From the NCBI GenBank assembly GCA_024650045.1, contig JANKMU010000003.1, positions 50,738-114,737 on the forward strand: a DNA stretch of 64,000 nt, given 5' to 3'. A program made the position numbers and the translations under genes. The first letter of the stretch is position 1, and every line of letters starts with the position of its first letter. This document shows, piece after piece, positions 54,506 to 63,074 of this stretch. The notes below the pieces were generated by a model, which was given only the letters and a program-made list of their open reading frames with translations, had not been told where the DNA came from and did not search any database. The stretch is from Mycoplasmatota bacterium (lineage in GTDB: Bacteria > Bacillota_I > Bacilli_A > Acholeplasmatales > Acholeplasmataceae).

Positions 54506-55279
54506 CTAATGTGATGAACCTAAATAAGCATTGATAAGTTGTTCGTCGTTGAGCAACTCGTTTCCAGTGCCTTCTGAGATGATTTTGCCTAACTCTAAAA
54601 TATAAGCATAATCAGCAATTTTAAGCGTTTGATAAGCATTTTGCTCTACGATTAAGATGGTTCGTCCTTCTTCCTTAATCCGCTTAACAATTTCAAAGAT
54701 ATCTTTTACAATCAGTGGTGCAAGACCTAATGATGGTTCATCTAATAATAAAACTTTCGGATTTCCCATCAATGCTCTACCAATGGCTAACATTTGTTGC
54801 TCACCACCTGATAAAGTAGAAGCTTGTTGTTTCTTTCTTTCTCTTAAGATTGGAAAATATCCATAGACTTCATTAAGTAATTGATTGATTAATGTTTTTC
54901 TTGTTATTTTTTCAACCTTTTCATGACCATCTTTATCTTTAGTTGTTTTATTTATGCTCTTAAGTGAGTAAGCACCAACTAATAAATTTTCTTCAACTGT
55001 AAGACCATTTAAGATCATTCTACCTTCAGGAGCTTGTACAATACCTTTAGCAGTTATTCTAAAGGGGTCTTTATTCTCAATATTTTCTCCATCAAAGGTA
55101 ATATGCCCTGATTTAACTTTTACAACACCAGATATAGAACGAATAGTTGTTGATTTACCTGCACCGTTAGCACCTAATATAGCAACAATACTTCCTTCTT
55201 CAACATCCATATTGATACCTTTGACTGCGCGAATAATACCGTAATCAATAATTAAGTCTCGTATTTCTAAAATTGCCAT
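54506..55279 (-). CDS. livF: ABC transporter ATP-binding protein LivF
   Basis: A 257-residue ATPase with Walker A GANGAGKST, signature LSGGEQQMLAIGRAL, Walker B VLLLDEPSLGLAP and the typical LivF ending GTGNELLNDEQLINAYLG. A lysine-rich insertion at about residues 105-135 (NKTTKDKDGHEKVEKITRKT) is longer than in usual LivF proteins. It pairs with LivG to drive the importer. AGGAGG precedes the ATG, one base after livG. Confidence 0.93.
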   Translation of the reverse strand: MAILEIRDLIIDYGIIRAVKGINMDVEEGSIVAILGANGAGKSTTIRSISGVVKVKSGHITFDGENIENKDPFRITAKGIVQAPEGRMILNGLTVEENLLVGAYSLKSINKTTKDKDGHEKVEKITRKTLINQLLNEVYGYFPILRERKKQQASTLSGGEQQMLAIGRALMGNPKVLLLDEPSLGLAPLIVKDIFEIVKRIKEEGRTILIVEQNAYQTLKIADYAYILELGKIISEGTGNELLNDEQLINAYLGSSH

Positions 55280-55280
55280 A

Positions 55281-56714
55281 TTATTCGCCTCCTAAATAAG
55301 CTTCTTGGACAACAGGATTTGTCTTAATCTCTTTTGGAGTTCCAATGGCTAACTTTTTACCAAATGATATTGCACAGATGGTATCACATAGTTCCATAAC
55401 TAAACCCATATCGTGTTCTACTAAGAAGATTGTACAGTCATACTCTTTTTGAATCTTTCTAATTGTTTTAACTAACTTTTGAGATTCAAGGTCATTGAGT
55501 CCAGCTGCTGGTTCATCAAGAATGATTAAATTTGGATTTGACATCAATGTTCTTGCAAGTTCAATTAGTTTTAAAACACCATAAGGTAGACCGATTGGAT
55601 AAAAATCTTTATAAGCTATCAGTTCAAGATCAGTTAAAATTTTAATGGCTTTAGCTTTTAAAATTTCATCCTCGCGTTTAAATCTCGGATTGTGAACTAA
55701 ATGTCCAAAGAATCCTGTTTGATATTGTCTGTGTGATGCAACTAATAAGTTATCTAAAATCGATAATTCCCATATGAGTTCAACATTTTGGAAAGTTCTT
55801 ACAATACCGTGTTTAATAACATCGTGAACTTGATATTGGGATAAATCAACAACATCATTTGTTTTGTCACGATATAACATCCTACCTCCAGTTTGTTTAT
55901 AAAACTGTGTAATACAGTTAAATACAGTTGTCTTACCAGCACCATTTGGTCCGATGAGTCCAAATATTTCACCTTTTTTAACGTCAAATGATAATTCATT
56001 AACTGCTATAAGACCACCAAATTTCATTGTTAATCCTTCAAGTTTTAAAATGACGTCATCATCCATTTCCAGTAAAGGGAGATCTTTTTGTAGATCTTTT
56101 TTCTTTTCTATAGTTTGGATAAGTTTTTGATTAAGTAATTCATTTGCTTTATTAATCTTTTCTTGTTGTTTACTTAATTTTTCATGATCTTCTTTGATGA
56201 GTTGTTGTTCATAGGTTTGATATTTTAACGCTAACCTTTGTTTTTCAGTTTCAAAGAATTTTCTATTTTCTTCAATTTCTTGATCTGAATAGCCTTCAAT
56301 CGTATATTTGTTAAATATCTTTTCTTTGTTTTCGTTATACTTTTGACTTAGAAATTCTAAATTTTCTTGATGTTTTTGCTTAAACTGTTCTTTTTGGTCT
56401 GGATGTTTTTTTGTTTGTCTTTTAAGTGTTTGATCAATTGCTCTTTTTTTCCAGTAAAACCAATGATCTAGTTTATCGATTTCTTCTTTTGAGAATGTTT
56501 TTAAATAATCATCTTTTGATAATGTTTTACTTTCTAGTTCAATTAAGTAAGACTGATGTTGATCTTTTAGTTCTTGAAGTTTTTTGTTTCTTTTTTCTGT
56601 ATATTTCTCACCTAATATTTCAGGATAAGATAAGTTGTTTTCAATCTTTTGTCTAATATTCTCAATTTTTTGATTGAGTAACTTGTTTTCAAGTGTTGAT
56701 TTAATCTTTGCCAT
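55281..56714 (-). CDS. livG: ABC transporter ATP-binding protein LivG with long N-terminal helical extension
   Basis: At 477 residues this is about 220 residues longer than normal LivG. Residues 1 to ~218 are highly charged, rich in Lys, Glu and Gln, and look like a long coiled coil. The ABC domain begins near 220 ([14 protein letters not shown]) with Walker [10 protein letters not shown] at 255-263, the LivG-type signature [15 protein letters not shown] and Walker [14 protein letters not shown]. The frame is continuous, with AAGGAG before the ATG, so the extension appears real. It overlaps livM by 14 bases. The purpose of the extension is unknown. Confidence 0.92.
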   Translation of the reverse strand: MAKIKSTLENKLLNQKIENIRQKIENNLSYPEILGEKYTEKRNKKLQELKDQHQSYLIELESKTLSKDDYLKTFSKEEIDKLDHWFYWKKRAIDQTLKRQTKKHPDQKEQFKQKHQENLEFLSQKYNENKEKIFNKYTIEGYSDQEIEENRKFFETEKQRLALKYQTYEQQLIKEDHEKLSKQQEKINKANELLNQKLIQTIEKKKDLQKDLPLLEMDDDVILKLEGLTMKFGGLIAVNELSFDVKKGEIFGLIGPNGAGKTTVFNCITQFYKQTGGRMLYRDKTNDVVDLSQYQVHDVIKHGIVRTFQNVELIWELSILDNLLVASHRQYQTGFFGHLVHNPRFKREDEILKAKAIKILTDLELIAYKDFYPIGLPYGVLKLIELARTLMSNPNLIILDEPAAGLNDLESQKLVKTIRKIQKEYDCTIFLVEHDMGLVMELCDTICAISFGKKLAIGTPKEIKTNPVVQEAYLGGE

Positions 56715-57777
56715 AACGATACTCCTTCCATGATGTCATTAATTTTTTGTAGAGTCGTATAGTCTTTAGGTTTAAATCTTTGAAGAGTCTGATTAACCCA
56801 CCAGGGTAAAACATAACAACTAGTATGATTAAAACACCATTAATAATATATGAAGCATTACCATAGGTTTGAAAAAATGGAATACTCTTTAAGACAAGTT
56901 GATCAAATCCAAAAATGATAAATGTACCTAAACCAACACCCCAAATAGATTTTGAACCTCCAATGACAATCGCTGCTAAAATATTAAGTGATAAGGCTAA
57001 GTTCCATAAGTTTGGAATGGTTGATCTACTATAAGACATATAAAGCATTCCACCAATAACGGCTAGTACGGTTGCGATTACAAATGTTAATAGTCTATAT
57101 TTTAAAACACTTATACCCATTGCTTGTGCAGCTGATGTTGAGTTTTTAATCGATAACATCGCTCTACCTGTTGGACTATTAACTAAGTTAACAACAGCAA
57201 TCATGGTTAAGATTAGGAATAAAACTAAGATGTAATAGACCATATGTTCTCTAAATAAAATTCCAAAGATAGAAAATCTTTCAATTTGAAATCCAAGTAA
57301 CCCATTTGTAATAGGTGTTGCAAATTTAAAGAATTCAACTAAGACTTCTGATAAACCTAAAGTAATAATGGCTAAGTACATACCCTCTATCCTAAGCGAT
57401 ATAAAGCCTACAATGGTTCCCAAGATGATTGCTATCACTATACCCATGATAAATGCAATCAATAATGGTAGACCTAGTTTGCCTAAGCTAAAGGCTACTA
57501 CATAAGAGCCAACACCAATAAATCCTGCTGTTCCTAGTGATGCTAATCCAGCATAACCAAGGAGTAAAGTAAAACCTAATCCAACAATCATATAGATCCA
57601 CATATTTGCTAATATATCAACAGCTGATGGTCTAATCAATCCAGCAGTACCTAAGACTTGAACTAAAACCATTAAGAAAGCTGCAACAAAGATACCAAAG
57701 AATGGATGTTTCGTAAACTGAATCAATTTTTGGTGTATTTTATTTTCTTTTTTTGACTTATATTTTTCAAGTATCAT
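56701..57777 (-). CDS. livM: ABC transporter permease LivM
   Basis: A 358-residue membrane protein with about nine to ten hydrophobic segments and the LivM landmarks GYAGLASLGTAGFIGVGSYV, LRIEGMYLAIITLGLSEVL and NSPTGRAMLSIKNSTSAAQAMGI. It forms the membrane channel with LivH. AAGGTG precedes the ATG, two bases after livH. Confidence 0.93.
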   Translation of the reverse strand: MILEKYKSKKENKIHQKLIQFTKHPFFGIFVAAFLMVLVQVLGTAGLIRPSAVDILANMWIYMIVGLGFTLLLGYAGLASLGTAGFIGVGSYVVAFSLGKLGLPLLIAFIMGIVIAIILGTIVGFISLRIEGMYLAIITLGLSEVLVEFFKFATPITNGLLGFQIERFSIFGILFREHMVYYILVLFLILTMIAVVNLVNSPTGRAMLSIKNSTSAAQAMGISVLKYRLLTFVIATVLAVIGGMLYMSYSRSTIPNLWNLALSLNILAAIVIGGSKSIWGVGLGTFIIFGFDQLVLKSIPFFQTYGNASYIINGVLIILVVMFYPGGLIRLFKDLNLKTIRLYKKLMTSWKEYRYGKD

Positions 57778-57779
57778 AA

Positions 57780-58709
57780 CTACACCTTCTTCGCTATCTT
57801 TTTCCCAAATAAACCAACAGGTTTAATTAAGATAAGTAATAATACTAAAATATAAACAATAGCATTTGCCCATGTATTAGAAATGAATTGCCATGCTAAA
57901 ACTCTTGCAAATGGAATAATGATGGCTGCAATCACTGGTCCACCAAATGATGAAAATCCACCTAAAATCGCTGCTAAAAACCCATTTACTTGCAGTCCTA
58001 TCATCATATCAGGTGCTAACGTATAAACAGTAGGTGCATAAAGTGCTGCAGCTAATGCTCCAAGACCACCCGCAATACCCCAACTCATTGCAGTAATGAA
58101 CTTCGTATTGACACCCATCATACTCGCGACAACTTCATTAGATGCAGTTGCGCGTACACCAAGTCCCCATTTTGTATATTTAAGCATGACGAATAATACA
58201 ATTAAGACCACAGCAGCAATAATAATAGAAATCAAATTGTGACTTGGAATAAACCAAGGCACTGTCCCACCAACATTGACTCTAAATACTTTTGTTGATA
58301 GAAATCTCGGTGTTGCTAAAGGGAAGATTCCAAAAACAATTGGTAAAATACCTGAAATAACTAATATAATTCCCATGGTAATCATTTGTTTGGTTACAGC
58401 ATTTGAATACTTAGCTTTACGAATAATGAATACATCAATAAAGATACCAAATAGAAATCCAACAATAATCCCAATAAGAATCGATACAATTAATAACAGA
58501 ACCGCACTTATATTTGGAAATTGAACGATAAAGAATTTACTAAATAGTGAGGTGATCGTATATGCTGAAAACATCGCTATCGAACCTTGTGCAAAGTTCG
58601 TCGTAAACGATGTTCTAAAGATTAATACAATTGCCATGGTAACAAGTGCCAAAAATGCAGCACCGGTTAATCCCTGGAAAAACATTGATAAAATTTGCTG
58701 TAAAGTCAT
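57780..58709 (-). CDS. livH: ABC transporter permease LivH
   Basis: A 309-residue permease with about eight hydrophobic segments, the N-terminal FFQGLTGAAFLALVTMAIVLIFRTS...NFAQGSIAMF and the cytoplasmic coupling loop KWGLGVRATASNEVVASMMGVNT. It partners LivM. TAAGGTGGGG precedes the ATG, one base after the KAS III-like gene, so transport and acyl-CoA genes are tightly coupled. Confidence 0.93.
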   Translation of the reverse strand: MTLQQILSMFFQGLTGAAFLALVTMAIVLIFRTSFTTNFAQGSIAMFSAYTITSLFSKFFIVQFPNISAVLLLIVSILIGIIVGFLFGIFIDVFIIRKAKYSNAVTKQMITMGIILVISGILPIVFGIFPLATPRFLSTKVFRVNVGGTVPWFIPSHNLISIIIAAVVLIVLFVMLKYTKWGLGVRATASNEVVASMMGVNTKFITAMSWGIAGGLGALAAALYAPTVYTLAPDMMIGLQVNGFLAAILGGFSSFGGPVIAAIIIPFARVLAWQFISNTWANAIVYILVLLLILIKPVGLFGKKIAKKV

Positions 58710-58710
58710 A

Positions 58711-59736
58711 TTAACCCCACCTTATGATATTTGCAGCCCAAACATAGCCAATACCAGCTGCTAACATACAAACGATGCTACCATCTTTAACTTGTCCAGT
58801 TTCTAGAGCTAAATGAAGTGATAATATTTGATCTATTTGTCCAATATGACCATAATCCTCTAAATAAATGGATTGATCATCTGATAAACCTAATTCATTA
58901 AGCATCGCTTCATGACCTGAACGCTTAATATGAAGAATATCTAAATAATCAATATCTTTTCTTGTTACCTTAGATTTTCTAAGTGCTTCATCAATACATT
59001 TAAACCAATTAGGCATAGAAACTTCATTTAAGCGATTTTTCATTTTAACAGGATTCATTAATCTTAAAGATTTTTTGGCTTCACCAATATTTTCAGGCGT
59101 AATTGGATTGCATAAACCCCCAATTTCAACACCTGCAGTTCTTGATAAAGAACCATCTGAAATCATATGAGATCCTAAAAGTAAGTTTTTATTGTGGTTT
59201 TTCTTTAATATAATCGCACCGCCACCAGCACCAAGGTTATACATCATTGACATATCTTTATCAGTATAGTCAATAAAATCCCCATTGCGGTATCCGCCAA
59301 CAATCATAATGACGTTGATTTCATCATCTGCAATCAACATGTCTTTAGCCATTTTCATTGCCGATACAGTTGTACAACAACGGTTTTGTACATCTATACC
59401 CCAAGCATTCAAAGCACCAATACGATCTTGAATATATAAAGCTGAAGTTGTTAATGGATATTCTTTCCATTCTTCAGTGATACTTAAAATAACATCGATA
59501 GTTAATGGATCAACACCAGTATTTTTAAGTGCATCAAGTGCTGCTAACGCACCCATCTCTTGGGTTCCATCGTTAGGAAGATTTCCTGGAACAACTTTTT
59601 CTCTAATTCCTAATTTGTCAATCACAGCTTGTTCACTCCAAATACCTTTAGTCGCATCAGCAATTTCACTTGCTTGCATTCTACCTTTTGGTAAATAGAT
59701 TCCTGTTCCGACGATTCCTACATTGTTTTGATTCAC
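58711..59736 (-). CDS. KAS III-like (FabH/HMG-CoA synthase-related) condensing enzyme
   Basis: A 341-residue thiolase-fold protein of the ketoacyl synthase III group, beginning VGIVGTGIYLPKGRM. The likely nucleophile is Cys120 in DVQNRCCTTVSAM, and His269 (LDILHI) fits the second catalytic position. The third position, Asn in typical FabH, appears as His297 in YGHIGQID. It may condense, transfer or hydrolyse acyl-CoA. The start is a GTG at 59736 after AAGGGG. It lies between fabG and livH in the operon, away from the usual fab genes, so fatty acid initiation is not the only possibility. Confidence 0.82.
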   Translation of the reverse strand: MNQNNVGIVGTGIYLPKGRMQASEIADATKGIWSEQAVIDKLGIREKVVPGNLPNDGTQEMGALAALDALKNTGVDPLTIDVILSITEEWKEYPLTTSALYIQDRIGALNAWGIDVQNRCCTTVSAMKMAKDMLIADDEINVIMIVGGYRNGDFIDYTDKDMSMMYNLGAGGGAIILKKNHNKNLLLGSHMISDGSLSRTAGVEIGGLCNPITPENIGEAKKSLRLMNPVKMKNRLNEVSMPNWFKCIDEALRKSKVTRKDIDYLDILHIKRSGHEAMLNELGLSDDQSIYLEDYGHIGQIDQILSLHLALETGQVKDGSIVCMLAAGIGYVWAANIIRWG

Positions 59737-59767
59737 AGGGAACCCCTTCTTTCTTTTGTATTTTTAG

Positions 59768-60490
59768 TTATAAACGCATGCCGCCATTAACGTTTAAAGT
59801 TTGTCCGGTAATATAAGATGATTCAGTAGATGCTAAGAATAGTGCTGCATTTGCAATTTCTTCAGGTTGCCCGAGACGTCCAAGCATTGTCATTTTTGCA
59901 AAACTATCTAATAGTTCTTGTGGAACTGTTTTTAAGATATCAGTCATAATATATCCAGGAGCGATTGCATTAACTCTCACGTTCGCACCTTTTCTTGCAA
60001 ACTCTTTAGCCCATGTCATTGTTAACCCAATAACGCCTGCTTTAGTAGCTGCATAATTAGCTTGACCAATATTACCAAAGATACCAACAACTGATGATAT
60101 ATTAATAATTGAGCCATATTGATTGGTTTCCATTAATGGACCAAATAAACGTGTCATGTTAAAGACACCTTTTAAATTAACATCAATAACAGCGTTCCAT
60201 TGATCATCTGTCATTTTTCTTGTCATAGCATCACGTGTAATGCCTGCATTATTTACTAAAATATCAACTTTACCATATTTTGCTACAACGTCATCATAAA
60301 ATTTTTGTACACCTTCTACATCAGTTACGTTTAATTTATAACCAAATACATTTTTTTCACTATATTCTAAATCGCTCATGTCAGCAGCAATGACTGTTGC
60401 ACCTTCATTAGCAAAAGCTATTGCGATTGCTTGACCGATTCCTTTTGCTCCACCAGTAATGACAGCAACTTTATTATCTAATCTTCCCAT
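59768..60490 (-). CDS. fabG: SDR reductase, FabG/acetoacetyl-CoA reductase-like
   Basis: A 240-residue short-chain dehydrogenase. It has the cofactor motif TGGAKGIG (12-19), NNAG, and the catalytic Ser133, Tyr146 and Lys150 in NISSVVGIFGNIGQANYAATK. It reduces or oxidises 3-oxoacyl/3-hydroxyacyl thioesters. Next to a thiolase, acetoacetyl-CoA reductase (PhaB-like) is more likely than ACP-dependent FabG. AAAGGAG precedes the ATG. Confidence 0.9.
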   Translation of the reverse strand: MGRLDNKVAVITGGAKGIGQAIAIAFANEGATVIAADMSDLEYSEKNVFGYKLNVTDVEGVQKFYDDVVAKYGKVDILVNNAGITRDAMTRKMTDDQWNAVIDVNLKGVFNMTRLFGPLMETNQYGSIINISSVVGIFGNIGQANYAATKAGVIGLTMTWAKEFARKGANVRVNAIAPGYIMTDILKTVPQELLDSFAKMTMLGRLGQPEEIANAALFLASTESSYITGQTLNVNGGMRL

Positions 60491-60513
60491 ATCTTTTCTC
60501 CTTTAGTTTTTTT

Positions 60514-61722
60514 CTAAACTTTTTTTAAAATAACTGCAGTACCCATACCGCCACCAATACAAAGACTTGCTAAACCATAGTTTATACTAGGTTGTCTAAG
60601 CATTTCATGAAGTAAGGTAACCATAATACGATTTCCACTTGCTCCTACAGGGTGACCTAATGCAATAGCACCACCATTGACGTTAGTTTTTGACATTAAA
60701 TCTTCTTTAGTTATATCAAATGCATCTGTTAGTTCTTTAACAACACCTAATGATTGAACAGCAAATGCTTCATTTAACTCAAAGAGTTCGATATCTTTAA
60801 TATCTAATTGAGCTTGTTTTAAAGCTTGTTTAATAGCAGGTGTTGGACCTAGTCCCATAATGGAAGGATCAACACCACCTTGTCCAACACCAACGATTTC
60901 AGCTAATGGCTTTAAATTATATTGCTTAACAGCATCTTCACTTGCTAAAATCATAAAACTTGCTCCATCATTAATACCTGATGAACTACCAGCAGTTACT
61001 GTACCATCTTTTTGAAAAGCAGGTCTTAAAGTTCCTAATTTTTCTAAAGATGTGTTTCTATTAATATATTCATCAGCATCAAAAATAATATCAGCTTTTC
61101 TAGTTTTAATTAAAACAGGAACGATTTCATCTTTAAACTTACCTTCATCTTGAGCTTTTGCTGCTTTTTCTTGTGAATTAATGGCAAAGGCATCTTGTTC
61201 TTCACGTGTAATATTGTACTTTTGTGCAATATGTTCAGCAGTTACACCCATGTGATATCCTTCAAATGCATCAGTTAATGCATCATAGAGCATATGGTCT
61301 CTTAAAGGTTGTTCACCCATCTTTAATCCCGATCTTACTTGAGCAGGTACTAAGTAAGGTGTACCACTCATTGATTCAACACCACCAGCAACAACCAAAT
61401 CATGGAAACCTAATGCGATATTAGAAAAACCATTCATTACTGCTTTCATGCCACTACCACATACCATATTTACACCATATGCAGGAACAGTTGAAGGAAT
61501 ACCGGAATAAATTGATATTTGTCTTGCGACACCTTGTTTCAAACCAGCTGGTAAAATATTACCAACTAAAACTTCATCAATCTTGCTTACATCAACTTTA
61601 GATTCCTCAAGAAGAACCTTTAAGACTTGTGAACCAAACTCAGCGGGATGCATTGAAGCCAATGTACCCATAAAAGAACCGATTGCACTGCGCTTTGCGC
61701 CAACTACAAAAACTTTTTTCAT
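60514..61722 (-). CDS. Acetyl-CoA acetyltransferase (thiolase)
   Basis: A 402-residue thiolase that joins two acetyl-CoA into acetoacetyl-CoA or splits it. The nucleophile is Cys88 in NMVCGSGMKAV; the histidine is in NGGAIALGHPVGASG and the second cysteine in SLCIGGGMGTAV. It is the first gene of the operon, behind a strong promoter and a ~140-base leader. AAAGGAAAG precedes the ATG. It may also supply a mevalonate-type pathway, but no other such gene is here. Confidence 0.95.
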   Translation of the reverse strand: MKKVFVVGAKRSAIGSFMGTLASMHPAEFGSQVLKVLLEESKVDVSKIDEVLVGNILPAGLKQGVARQISIYSGIPSTVPAYGVNMVCGSGMKAVMNGFSNIALGFHDLVVAGGVESMSGTPYLVPAQVRSGLKMGEQPLRDHMLYDALTDAFEGYHMGVTAEHIAQKYNITREEQDAFAINSQEKAAKAQDEGKFKDEIVPVLIKTRKADIIFDADEYINRNTSLEKLGTLRPAFQKDGTVTAGSSSGINDGASFMILASEDAVKQYNLKPLAEIVGVGQGGVDPSIMGLGPTPAIKQALKQAQLDIKDIELFELNEAFAVQSLGVVKELTDAFDITKEDLMSKTNVNGGAIALGHPVGASGNRIMVTLLHEMLRQPSINYGLASLCIGGGMGTAVILKKV

Positions 61723-61843
61723 TTTTACTTTCCTTTCTTAAAAGCGTTTTCAATAACTTTGTAAAAAATAGATTACACAAAGTACCAAGAATACCATTGG
61801 CTTAGACAAGATATTCTTTATCGTGTAACTCGAATTTCATAAC

Positions 61844-61858
61844 ATGAATAGTTGTTCA
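61844..61858. repeat. Operator-like repeat copy 1
   Basis: ATGAATAGTTGTTCA, extending to the inverted repeat ATGAA-N6-TTCAT. It lies just downstream of the predicted transcription start. Copy 2 matches at 13 of 15 positions. Confidence 0.55.
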
Positions 61859-61870
61859 TATTTCAGTAAT

Positions 61871-61899
61871 ATTTTATCATAGTGTATAAATAATGTCAA
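61871..61899 (-). promoter_or_regulatory. Promoter of the thiolase-Liv operon
   Basis: On the minus strand perfect TTGACA, 17 bases and TAAAAT. Confidence 0.8.
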
Positions 61900-61917
61900 T
61901 GATTTCTATAACGTTTT

Positions 61918-61932
61918 ATGAATAATTGTACA
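61918..61932. repeat. Operator-like repeat copy 2
   Basis: ATGAATAATTGTACA, upstream of the -35 box. It is 74 bases from copy 1, about seven helical turns. Confidence 0.55.
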
Positions 61933-62159
61933 CCTTATGTTAAAACAGTATAAATTTTTAGATGACTCGAAAAAATTAAATAAAAGATATGAGAAGTAAA
62001 TAAAGCAAAATTAATTCAAATTTGCTAAACCTTTGTTATACAAAGTCTAATCTAAAACAAATAGATTGATATTGTTTATAAGTTAAAGACGTTTTTTGCT
62101 TCAATATTTTTTCATTGTTTTTTTCTAGTGTTTGGTATACACTTATATTAGGTGATAAC

Positions 62160-62765
62160 ATGAATCAAACGAATTATCGTCTTCCGAAGCGTAAAGACGG
62201 ACAAAAAACATTTGATAACATTATAGAAACTGCAAGAAAACTGTTTTCAAAAAATGGATATCAAGCAACTTCAATTAACGAAATTATTGAAAAATCACGT
62301 ATTGCTACGGGGACATTTTATCTTTATTTTGACGATAAATTCGCATTGTATTCATACTTATTAAACAAATACCGCAAGTCCATTAGAAAAGCAATCTCTG
62401 AAGGTATCAAATACGCAGAAACACGATATGAAAAAGAACGTTTAGGGATTAAAGCATTTTTAAAGTTCGCCTGGGATGATCCATTAGCATACCGAATCAT
62501 TTGGGAATCTATGTTTGCAGATAAAGAACTTTTTAAAGAGTATTATCAAACATTTAGTCACGATTATGTTAGACAATTAAGTCATGCTGTAAATGATGGT
62601 GAAGTTAGAGAAGATATAGATCTAGAAACATTATCATATATCCTTATGGGAATCTCGAATTTCGTTGGTTTGCAAGTATTATTTAGAGAAACATTAACCG
62701 ATGCTGATTTAGATAGAATCACTGAAAACGTTATGAAATTATTAAAATCAGGTATGTTTAAATAA
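62160..62765 (+). CDS. TetR family transcriptional regulator
   Basis: A 201-residue TetR-type repressor. The N-terminal helix-turn-helix reads KTFDNIIETARKLFSKNGYQATSINEIIEKSRIATGTFYLYFDDKFALYSYLL; the C-terminal ligand domain is not assignable. It diverges from the thiolase-Liv operon, so it probably controls it and responds to an acyl-CoA or imported acid (inference). The start is the ATG at 62160 after TTAGGTGA; the track's earlier start lies across the promoter. Confidence 0.92.
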   Translation: MNQTNYRLPKRKDGQKTFDNIIETARKLFSKNGYQATSINEIIEKSRIATGTFYLYFDDKFALYSYLLNKYRKSIRKAISEGIKYAETRYEKERLGIKAFLKFAWDDPLAYRIIWESMFADKELFKEYYQTFSHDYVRQLSHAVNDGEVREDIDLETLSYILMGISNFVGLQVLFRETLTDADLDRITENVMKLLKSGMFK

Positions 62766-62785
62766 GCTCTTATAGAGCTTTTTTT
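62764..62785 (+). terminator. Terminator of tetR
   Basis: AAGCTCT, TAT, AGAGCTT followed by T. Confidence 0.85.
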
Positions 62786-62791
62786 ATGCAA

Positions 62792-62814
62792 TAAAAAAGG
62801 CCTTATAAAGGCCT
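62792..62814 (-). terminator. Terminator of DUF2892 gene
   Basis: AGGCCTT, ATA, AAGGCCT with the A run on plus; the stem overlaps the stop codon by two bases. Confidence 0.8.
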
Positions 62815-63028
62815 AATCTACGTCCTCTTCGGAGGATTCTTTTATTTTGCAAGTGCTAATACCTATAAGTTTATAAAATCCACTAAACTTAAAGTATCCT
62901 GTGACAAACATGATGATTGTTCCAACAAAGAACCACAAATTAAAAACAAATGATAACACAAGGAATACAATCGCTAAGAAATAACGAATGTATTGATCAA
63001 ATGTCCCAACATTTTCATTGTACTTCAT
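62813..63028 (-). CDS. Small DUF2892-type membrane protein
   Basis: A 71-residue protein with NVGTFDQYIRYFLAIVFLVLS, two membrane segments, TGYFKFSGFYKLIGISTC and an acidic tail. This is the DUF2892/YgaP-transmembrane pattern, whose N-V-G, TG and C-terminal GISTC residues are conserved. Such proteins often accompany rhodanese or redox proteins, none of which is adjacent here. AGAGGTGATGG precedes the ATG. Confidence 0.88.
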   Translation of the reverse strand: MKYNENVGTFDQYIRYFLAIVFLVLSFVFNLWFFVGTIIMFVTGYFKFSGFYKLIGISTCKIKESSEEDVD

Positions 63029-63074
63029 ACCATCACCTCTTTATGCTTTTATTATATTACATAACAATGATATT

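Larger units (their letters stand above)
61723..62159. promoter_or_regulatory. Divergent control region between thiolase operon and tetR
   Basis: No gene is present. It holds a minus-strand promoter (61871-61899), two direct copies of ATGAATARTTGTWCA flanking it, an inverted repeat ACTTTGT/ACAAAGT in the operon leader (61756-61783), and CTTTGT-TAT-ACAAAG (62031-62045) before tetR. The word TATACACT occurs in both divergent promoters. These are candidate TetR operators. Confidence 0.55.
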
